From the NCBI GenBank assembly GCA_030248225.1, contig JASANE010024936.1, forward strand, positions 1 to 64,000: a DNA stretch of 64,000 nt, read 5' to 3'. Every line of letters starts with the position of its first letter. Position 1 is the first letter of the stretch. Of the stretch, positions 55,049 to 64,000 are shown piece by piece. Under the pieces are notes generated by a model. The model saw only the letters and a program-made list of their open reading frames with translations. It was not told the DNA's origin and ran no database searches. Source of the DNA: Trileptium ribeirensis (lineage: Eukaryota; Nematoda; Enoplea; Enoplida; Thoracostomopsidae). The position numbers and the translations under genes were made by a program.

Positions 55049-57725
55049 GGCAAAAATAATATACTGACATGTGATAAATAAACAAATAAGATCAGAAAGG
55101 GCATAGAGCCACTTACAACTGATCATAAGTTGAAACGATAATGGTGATAACATTAAATAATACTGCACGTAGAGATGCATGTAAAACCACAAAACATCCA
55201 GGCGACAGCAATAAAACAGCAACATTTCTACTTCTGCAAAAGCGATTTAAAATAATTCGTGCAAAGTTAATGCGATTTTGTTGTTTTTCCCGTTTTTTTT
55301 GTTACGGGCAAAACTGAGGCCCCAGAAATTCGCAGTGGGTTCTCTTATTATTTTAATTTGCTCGTGATTGTGTGGAATTGGCACCCGAAGAACGATAGTC
55401 GAAATGCAAACTCATTTATGGATAAACGGGTTAAACCGGCCAAAACAGGATCAGCATGATCAAAGCCACGATAGGTCATGTTGAGATATTTCTCATGAGC
55501 ACATTTATCACCGCAACATGTGTGCTGCAGGTTCTTTCTTTAACTTCTATTTTAAATTACAACCTGCAGCATCAAAGCTCCGTTTCAGAAATATGGATAA
55601 TCCAAAAATTAACGGAAAATTAAAAAGGCAAAACTCTGCGACTCTCAAAAGAGCCTAACTAAAGTGTAAACAGTATCTTACAGCTTTCTACCAATAGGTC
55701 TCGCATTAAGATTTGTATATTGCATTATCGCCGCATTAAAAATACGCAGAAACCGCTGTATAATTGAGAAAAGTATATGTCCGGCGTACAAAAGATTCCC
55801 CATGGATGAAGTTGGACAAGAAAGCTAGTGGGGTATAGAGACTACAGCAAATACACATAATATATAGCCGTAGTACATTTCTGCCGAAATATTCAAAGAT
55901 GAATTAAAAATACTACGTGACGCAGTTAATTTATACACCAATGCCCTTGAAACTCTCATGTGCAGTGTATTAGCCTTCACGAAAACAATTACACGAGCAA
56001 ATCCTTGACCATTGAGCAAATCGCATTACTTAACACACACAAATGAAGATACTCGCAGGTAAAATGTACCGATTGCTATTCTAAAACTGAGTATAACACT
56101 GACTAATACACCCAAAATATCAAATTTTTGAAAATTTAATGTTTTCAAACCAAAACAGCAAAACCAGACATATAAAACAATGTCATAGACCTAAATTATT
56201 ACCCATATTACCTAAAACTAATACCGACTCTCGCTGACTATTTTTCGAAATTTTACTGTATATTAAAATTAAAACTCCATATACGAGTGCCGTACGTTAA
56301 AACCAAGAAAATGTTAAAGTCACTATAATTGATGCAGTGACATTTGTTTATAGATTTATATTTATAAATGTTATAATCCAAAAGTTTATTATCTCTTAAA
56401 TTCTGATTGTTTATAAATATTTGAATCGTAAGCCGAATCCAGATAAATTTGGTTACATATCTAGCATTTGTTTATTATTTCTTAAATTTTAATTGCTTAT
56501 AAATAGTAATTATAAATACTTGCTTCTAAATCGTAAACCTATTTGAATGGTATATATGCGCCCCGTGCCTTAATCGTACCTTAATAATACGAAACAACTG
56601 CTCTTCGTCGCTACAAACAATAATACTAATAACTTGTACCATCAAACCGTGGCTTCGCTGTATATGCCACATGGCGACTTACAGTGTATATCTGCCGAAG
56701 ATTAGGGTGCTTTGTTGCAATAAAGCAATTTTTCTAGCAACACCAAAACAGATGAGCTCAATACAGTGTTAATGTTAACAATGTTCAAGTTTTGAAATCC
56801 TATTAAAACACATGAACATGCATATATCTATATATACATATATATACAGTTTTGTCATAATCACACAGCAAAGGAAGCACGCAAAATTAGCGAGAATTAC
56901 GTATATACATATGTGTGCGTAACCGACAAGACGGCAGCTATCTAGTATCTACGATGTGTATTCCAAATTGCAGAAATAGAATACACACAAAGACAAACAC
57001 AAGAGAGATAAAACAAACACACCATATAGAAAGGAAAAGAGGTCTCCCAGCGGCGTTGTTCAGTTATGTGTTGTGTGTCTATTTAGGTAGACACATCAAT
57101 ACAACATAAAATCTTTTCCGGGCAATTGGGAAGCCCCTAAAAGTGACATGGGACACAGTGGGTAACTGCAGATGGGACGTCGAAAAATGGGAGCCTAATC
57201 CCATTGAAAACTACTGGAAAAGGCATGAAATATTCGTGATGATAGTACATATTCAAATCGTCGTACTTAACGTGCCGAAAAATATAACAGACCATAAGGT
57301 CACAAAGAAAAGCAATAAAACTGTTACCCGCCTCAGAATCAAAACCTTTGGCCGCAGCTAACATTAATTCCCGCCATAATTTACTATCATAACGCTTTTT
57401 GACGTATAATGGGGCATTCAAAGTAACGAGTGTGCACCGTGTCACACGATTGATCCATCAGTAAGCCGTGACTATGCGAGACAAGTGAAGTGTAATGTGT
57501 GACTATCATGAATTTGTCCCAAACATATACATAGCTAGTAGAACTATTTTATTTTAAGTAGCGTGTGACACTTTGGGACAAATTCTATATAGTTAAGTGG
57601 AACACAGGTTTAACACGAGGCATATGTCCCTACATAAATTTGAAACCAGATATGTAAAAAACTATACGCCAAAAGTTTTTATAGTATTATTACGCTTTAC
57701 GTAAAAAAATTTTAACGCTCAATGA
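55049..57725. other. AT-rich non-coding stretch
   Basis: Two diverged copies of TGTTTATTAT(C/T)TCTTAAATT lie near 56387 and 56469, and there is a TA-rich run at 56822-56848. An unrecognised minus frame lies at 57137-57445. No gene is supported. Confidence 0.4.
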
Positions 57726-57733
57726 TGTAGTTG

Positions 57734-57943
57734 CGCCAATGTAACCTTTAGGGGCGGAAGTGAAATTCATGCTATCCTGTTTTCGATATACTAGCCTAAG
57801 CCTTAGTCTTAGCTTAAGCTAAGGTCCCTATATGAGCCATGTACTAAGCCTAAGTCAAGGGGGATGCCGCCCCACGAACACCCCGCTCTAAGCTGTTCTT
57901 TTTCTAATGTTATAAACGTCCGCCCCTAAAGGTGACATGGGCC
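57734..57943 (+). mobile_element. MITE, family D, copy 2 (210 bp)
   Basis: Ends CGCCAATGTAACCTTTAGG and CCTAAAGGTGACATGGGCC. The core carries TTTTCGATATACTA, CCTAAGCCTTAGTCTTAGC and CGCTCTAAGCTGTTCTT as in the other copies. Flanks TGTAGTTG (57726-57733) and TAAAGTTG (57944-57951) match at six of eight. Confidence 0.85.
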
Positions 57944-57951
57944 TAAAGTTG

Positions 57952-59244
57952 AATGAAAGCCTAAGCACTATCGTGACCTTGCGTTGTAGTTTCTACAGTG
58001 ATTCCCGACAGTTTTCGAGTACATGCACAAACTAGCCAAGCGCCTAAAACAGCTGATCGATATCGACATTGACGGAAGGCAGTGATTTACCAACATTGCT
58101 AAATAGTAGTAGGGGTTTTTTGGTTGCATAAGAAAGTCAAACTTTTATTAAGAGTTTCCTACACCAAAATATATAAGCGAAAATGTGATCATGCACCAAC
58201 CTAGGGTGTTTCAATCTCTTCAAAAGTCCAAGTACTGAAAAAAGGGAAGGGGCCGGTCGTCTACAGTCGTTTGTTATAACCTCATCAGTTATTAACAACG
58301 TTACAACGTTAAAAGTTTTAACGCAAACGTTGGGCCTCCCACCTTTCGGCGTCCCTGCACCCGCGCTCGCGCCCTTTCTACAGTCAAAAATCCGGTACAA
58401 AATCACCCTCACCCTACAGTATCGTGACCCGGCACGGCGTTTTTCATGTGGGCACAAACTCCACGCCTTTTTTCAATCAAATGCGCAGCTAAGAGTGTAA
58501 GCTGCGCCCGGGCCACATAGAATTGAAAAAATTCTTCATAGTGAAAACCCAAGTACTCATCATATAGGTCAAATCAATGCTTACACATAAATATATCTAG
58601 ATCAAACCCCATACAGTAGAATTGTCACGATGCCCCAACCATCGATTACACCCACATAAATTTATATTTACAGAAAATCCCTGCTTGCCTACTCCTTGCA
58701 TTCGGTTCACCGTTAGTATAACTGCATTCAATTTTTATTGTTTTGACAGTGTCAAATTTTGAATTTTGCGTTAATGACCAGTCAAAAAAGAGCCTTTGGT
58801 TTTCAATTTATAAAAAGTACAGAGCAAAAACTAGTAGAATGTGTTTTCAATAATTGTCATGTTGTTACATTTAGGAAAAACGTTTCCACTAACAATTCAG
58901 CTATAATTAAATGCACACATTCTAAAAAACTTGTTTATTGAAGTAAAAACTCAATATTTTTATATATGATGTGTGGTAGAATATTTGTAAAATATAAAAT
59001 GTTTATAATATTTCATATGATTTCATTATTTCATATACATTTATAATATTTCACGTTTCACATTCCCGCCCATAGAATATTAGAAAAGCTTTTATAAATA
59101 GACACATCATTTAGAATGATTTGATGGACGCTTCGAATAAAATTTTTTATACCAACGCTTAAACGCAAACGCTTTTTTATAATTGTTTAACATTCATCAA
59201 CACTGAGCCTACATTGAAAAAATTCGTAACTATCTTTGGTCGCG
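57952..59244. other. Non-coding, nothing recognised
   Basis: A GC-rich patch at 58330-58450 carries a minus-strand frame (58137-58457) with no recognisable domain. Confidence 0.4.
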
Positions 59245-59490
59245 CAGGGGCGTAAATCCAACCTACGAAGTGGAGGGCTCAACTGCATCTAAATCTCAAA
59301 CAAAAAACAAACACAGTTAACACAGGTACTGTTGATTCATAAATGCTCTATCAATAAAGAAGAGCCCTGATATACGAGCTAAATAGCGGCGGAGGTTTCG
59401 TTGGTTAACTCATCTGTGAATTTTCCTTGTAACGTATCGAAAAGTGGGGGGGGTCGAACCCCCCATCCCCCGCCGGTATTTACGCCCATG
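59245..59490. mobile_element. hAT-like MITE (246 bp)
   Basis: CAGGGGCGTAAAT at the left and ATTTACGCCCATG at the right form an inverted repeat with one mismatch in 13. A G-run and C-run pair near 59446-59470 adds an inner hairpin. CAGGGGC termini are typical of hAT elements. I cannot find a clear 8-bp duplication in the flanks. Confidence 0.6.
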
Positions 59491-60945
59491 GTTAGTGCAC
59501 TATATTTCGAGAAAAAACTGCGCATTTGTGGTACCATGATAACCCACAAGTTAATATAAGAAGCATCTGATATGCCATTTTGCCGCAAAGATAAAAGTCA
59601 GATACCAGTTTCCCACATATTTTGGCTACACTACATCCAAGCTGAAGATTGCGACACCGACGATCCCAACAAATATCTACTCGATTCCAAATTATAATCT
59701 TATGGTGGTTAATCAATAGTGGTGGCTCATCAAATCGAAAAAGGCAGGTGAATTGGTTATGATTTAATTTAGAGAGACAGTTGTAATGAGCATCAACTTC
59801 AAATCTAGCAAAATAGCGGCTATTAATGTTATATGCCTGTTTTACGGGACTCACAGTGTGCTAGTACCTATAACATGTTTACGTGCCAAGAGTTTTGATA
59901 AAGTATATAATTTTTTAATAATGCGTCAAAATATCAAAATCGAAACATAATGGGTCGAAAATGCACAGCCGATTTCAAACCTACGTGGTATAAAAAGGTA
60001 CATTATTGACACGTTTACTGTCTTCAATAACCAGCAACAATGTCAATTGTTCCTACAAGATCTCAATAGTTAACTTCGCCTCACTGAGTTTACCGTTGAA
60101 ACCGAAAGTGATGACATAGTTGGATGTGAAAGTCTTTAAAAATAACGGCAACAATTTTTAATAAACATATCGCATAGCTACATTATCGGCCTTCAAATGC
60201 AATACGATAGCTATATCCGTCCGCGACATAAAAAGGCCTAATTAAGTGCCTTTTTCGCAACAAACTGAAAAACAACTGATTATGACTGATAAAAATCAAA
60301 ATTTTCAGGTAGCAACTTTCGAATAGTTACCGAAATTAAAAATAAGCTGAAAACATCATTTCGCCTTCAAGGACCAGATTTATGATGATGAACCGAAGTC
60401 TTCAGTTGCTTACAAATTCACATATTCTGCTTATGAAGCAGACTCAGGCTATATCGGTATGTCTTATCGACACCTATCAACGAGAACTGAAGAACATCTC
60501 AGAATCTCAGCTCGTACCGTCAAACGACTAAACAGCGCACGACGCTATAATTCTGCAGTATGCCAACATGTTTATTTCTTGTAACGCAGCGCATAGCGCT
60601 AACAATTTTTTAATCTTTAGCACTAGCCGGAATCTCCAAGCCGTATTCGGAAAGCCTACACAGGATACTAGAAAACCATACAATCCGGCCAAAAACCCGA
60701 TGCTTAATAATGTGATAGCCCTAAAGACCTTAATGGTCTTCCCAAATTGATTCATTTATACATTTCTGCGTATAGTTCTTTGTATTACATGCGTCAGCAG
60801 TCATTACATAATGCATACAGCTTTAAGGCAAAAGTATCACATTTGTTGCTGCATTTGGTAAAAGCGCGATGGTGCAATCTTTGTCTTCTTAAACGTAAGT
60901 AACCGTTAAAGTATTAAAAATAAGAGAAATTCAGCAAATGTGATC
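59491..60945. other. Non-coding, nothing recognised
   Basis: A 120-codon minus frame (59492-59854) overlaps the MITE and has no family resemblance. Confidence 0.4.
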
Positions 60946-60953
60946 GCATTTGC

Positions 60954-61152
60954 GGGCCATGTCAACTTTAGGGGCCGAAGAATAATGCATGCCATGCCGT
61001 TCTCGATATACTAGGCCTAAGCCTCAGTCTAAGCTAAGGTTTCTATATGACCCATATACTAAGCCTAAGTCGGGGGGCCGACCCGACCCCCCGCTCTAAG
61101 CTGTTCTTTTTTCTAACGTTATAACGTCCGGCCTCTAAACTTGACATGGGCC
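60954..61152 (+). mobile_element. MITE, family D, copy 3 (199 bp)
   Basis: Ends GGGCCATGTCAACTTTAGG and CTCTAAACTTGACATGGGCC. Flanks GCATTTGC (60946-60953) and GCATTTAC (61153-61160) match at seven of eight. The core shares TTCTCGATATACTAGGCCTA and CGCTCTAAGCTGTTCTT with copies 1 and 2. Confidence 0.88.
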
Positions 61153-61160
61153 GCATTTAC

Positions 61161-62358
61161 CATGACATCGAATTTCGTTTTTCCAAAAGCATATGATGAA
61201 GGAAACTGTGCGTATTTCAAGAAATCTACTTCAACATTAAAAGTTGCCAGTAGCTGTAGCTAAAAGAGGACTGGTTATAATTTCCACATGTTTGTTCACC
61301 GCATTTCAGAGGTTACGTGCCAGGATTCAATCCCTCTGTCGAATTTATATTTCAAGTGCAAATCTCATGAACGCTGTATAAAAGTTCATCATTGCTCTGG
61401 ATATTTAGTTTCAGGCAGTCGCGAAATAGACGAATACGATGTATATCGGTTTGTTGTGCGTCAATGCTTGACAGTAGTTGGTTGATTTTCGCTTCAAAGT
61501 GGGCCCGAAATAAATCGTGCGATAGAAAGTGAATGTATCTATTAAAATAAATTACATAAAATACAAAATTACACAATAGACTATTTAGTAATAAACTGTC
61601 GCAGCAAATGGTTGCAGCGGTTTGCACTCAGTGATCATTTAGAGATTCAAAATTAAATTTTCCGACTTTTTTCAAATATAAGCATATTCCGCGTTTTCAG
61701 ACATATTAAAAACTAGGATATTCGGTCATTTCCATAATAGGATCTTGGATTTCAAAATGTGCTGAGCACTCTTTTTTAAGTAACTTATTTATTATCGGGC
61801 AATATATTATAATGTAACAGACAAATAGACACGCCCTTCTTAAATCTTATTATAAAGCAACAAGAATGCAGGAGTTGAAAAACGGATGTAAACTGGTGAA
61901 GAGAGGGTCCCTAACATTTCGGCTAGTTTAGTCCACCAACCACCAAACCACCAATATTTTTGGTATCAGGCCAGTCAGTACTATGCGTGTAATTTTTTAT
62001 TTATGTTTACTAAACGCTGTCAATACAAAAGTCACTTTTAACCTGCAACATATTTATAACCGATGATCAGTTCCTCGTCAAACACGTTAATTTATAGTCA
62101 GGTCATGGCTATGATGATTTTCGTTTAAATACACAACAATTTGAAATCTAACCATAGATTACAACAAAGATGTTCTAGAAATTCGTGAAGTCCCGGGTAA
62201 AAGTTATTACACAGTAAAACTAACCATTGCTGCGCAAGTCCGACGAAACTACAATTTATTATGTCATTGTTACTGGCTGCCCCTAGAGTATCATATCAAA
62301 TATTCACTTTTGTTACAGAGAGAACTACATTACAAAAAAATTTGTAATATTGTCCTAG
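61161..62358. other. Non-coding, one shared remnant
   Basis: GGGCCCGAAATAAATCGTG near 61500 resembles a piece at 38300; both lie in minus-strand frames containing DLFRA. Nothing else is recognised. Confidence 0.35.
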
Positions 62359-62575
62359 GGCCCAAGTAACCTTGAGGTTCGCTACAAAGCTAGAAAATAG
62401 AACAGATTTTAAAGCGTGCAATTCGGTGTGGTAGCCCGTCTGCCTCGGCTTAGGCTCAGTACATGTCTCAGTCTCATATAGGAATCAAAGCTTAGGATAA
62501 TGCTGAAGCTTAGGCTTAGTATATCGAGAACAGCATAAACTATATTTTATTTAAGCCCCTCAAGGTTACTTTGGC
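62359..62575 (-). mobile_element. MITE, family D, copy 4, diverged and inverted (217 bp)
   Basis: Ends GGCCCAAGTAACCTTGAGG and CCTCAAGGTTACTTTGGCC. The core, read on the minus strand, carries the TTCTCGATATACTAAGCCTA block, so this copy is inverted relative to the other three. A target duplication is not clear. Confidence 0.75.
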
Positions 62576-63149
62576 CAGTCTTTAGTATTAATACTTTTAT
62601 TTTGACGCTGAACATCTCATAAAAATGGCATAGCTAGGAATAGTTTCTGTGTATATATATTATATATATATACATAAACATATATACTAAACTGACGATA
62701 AAATGTGGGTTCTATTTCGCTTTTGGTCGACTCAAGGAGCAACAGTTTTTTTCTACTAAAATATTAACCATAACTTTTTATTCAAATGTGTCATTCAACA
62801 TGCCCATGCCGTGCTGTACTTTTCTATGTCCGACTATATATAAACACCTTAGGCGAGGATAGTCTATTCATAAAGAAATGCAATTAAAATTATAGCTATA
62901 GAGCCAAGCGTGTTTTTCGAAGTATTTCAAAACACGTTTGTTATAGCAGAAAATTATGCATTTTACGTATTGTTTATTTGAAACAAATTCGGATTGCTGC
63001 GATATGTGATTCATTGAATTTAGGCTCAAGGTTATCTTTTGCATATTAATAAATTTAAAAATTGTGTAACCTCTAAGGTGTCGAACCTCTGAAAGAGCAC
63101 CCTACAATAGACGTGTAGCGATCCATGCCCTGGCAAACAAATTCCCTCA
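62576..63149. other. Non-coding
   Basis: A TA-rich run at 62652-62688; nothing else recognised. Confidence 0.4.
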
Positions 63150-64000
63150 TGTGACGAACTACTGTGAAAATCTTTTTATGTTGGGAAAATGTGACTGTTT
63201 GCGTCATCTACAGTTATTTACTGGTTTATTGTGTACGTTATTTGATGTCTGTATCATAAACAACCTGTATGTATGTTGTTGTTTATTCCTGTATGAACAA
63301 AATATCTACTGTAGTGTAACTGTTGGCTGCTTCGTATGTGTGACGTGTGGTGTATGTATAAAATCGCTTGAAAATATTTTGTTGTTGAAATCTTGGAGAT
63401 TTCCTGTATATTAGTATGAGATTTATAAGTGCCACATAAATCTGGCAAGACATGAAGATCTGGTCAGGGGGATGACTGGGCCAAAATGGGATTTTAATGC
63501 CAAATCCCATAGGGCACACGGTAGATCATCCATACCAAATTTGGCTTCAATTGACCCACCCATTAAGAAGTTACGGACCTCATCTCCTCGGTTATTCTGC
63601 TAATAATAATTTATTTTATTCTTGAAAATTATAACTTTAAAATTTTACAATTTGTGTGCCAGGGCTACAGTTTAGGTACCTATCGAATTTGAGTGTAAGC
63701 CCTGGGTGCGTTAACTATTACACTTACATTAGCGGAAATGTAAGTGTATTTCTGCTGGATTTTCGCGAAAATTGTTTTGAGTTAGGAATTCCGAGAATTT
63801 CATAAAAAGGGTCTCTCTAACGCAAAAATTAAAACTTATGTTATAGATCTAATTTCACAGTTCCAAGAATTCGTAACCCGGTTGGCAACCGTTATATTAC
63901 AATCTAATCATTTAGAGAGGTTTGAGAACCAGGTTTTAGTCGGGTTCCTAGAATTAGGGTGTTGAAAGATTATTTAAAGGTTTGCATCGTGAGCTTAGGG
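63150..64000 (+). repeat. Diverged third LTR copy, cut by the window edge
   Basis: From TGTGACGAACTACTGTG it follows the LTR at 7302 block by block: GCGTCATC, TTTGTGTGCCAGGGCTACAG, TGTAAGCCCTGGGTGCGTTA, ATTCCGAGAATTTCATAAAA and AGGGTCTCTCTAACGC. It is clearly more diverged from both other LTRs than they are from each other, with a short deletion near 63610-63640. It may open another element beyond the window or be a solo LTR. Confidence 0.85.

Overview
This window is AT-rich nuclear DNA from a eukaryote, most likely an invertebrate animal. The evidence is spliceosomal introns, a degraded CPSF6-type mRNA 3'-processing gene, a pogo/Tigger DNA transposon, a Ty3/gypsy-type LTR retrotransposon, an L1/Tx1-like LINE fragment, many short inverted-repeat elements and nuclear tRNA-Ala genes with internal promoters. 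Species cannot be told from sequence alone. Most of the 64 kb is transposon-derived or non-coding, and almost all short open frames are chance or lie inside repeats.

Left part (1-7301): two plus-strand exons at 1931-2184 and 6043-6627 encode the conserved C-terminal block and the Arg/Ser/His-rich tail of a CPSF6-like protein. They are separated by a 3.9 kb repeat-filled intron. Both carry single-base frame breaks, so I call this a decayed copy. A palindromic element and about 300 bp of a 64-bp satellite follow.

Nested elements (7302-20817): an LTR retrotransposon with 1.1 kb LTRs at 7302-8405 and 19704-20817 sits inside the satellite, which resumes at 20818. A 4-bp CATC duplication marks the insertion. 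The retrotransposon keeps a frameshifted gag-like region, a polypurine tract next to the 3' LTR, a five-hairpin array (16771-17029) and a tRNA-like segment (18601-18675), but no recognisable reverse transcriptase. A 4.4 kb pogo/Tigger transposon (11317-15714) has inserted into it. It has 24-bp inverted termini, TATA on both sides and a three-exon transposase gene interrupted by one TAA. The order of events is therefore satellite, then LTR element, then Tigger.

Middle part (21635-40000): mostly empty of genes. It holds palindromic elements, a hAT-type MITE with an 8-bp duplication, a 442-bp near-perfect tandem duplication, two tandem tRNA-Ala(TGC) genes on the minus strand (33563-33633, 33796-33866), a polypyrimidine block and a ~196-bp tandem array.

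Right part (40000-64000): a four-member MITE family with GGCCC-type termini (three copies with recognisable 8-bp duplications), a dispersed repeat array at 45.2-46.7 kb, a frameshifted 5' fragment of a LINE (50340-51590), a 21-bp minisatellite, a BED-finger-like fragment on the minus strand, and a diverged third LTR copy running off the right edge. No intact single-copy host protein gene was found. The two tRNA-Ala genes are the only host genes that look functional.
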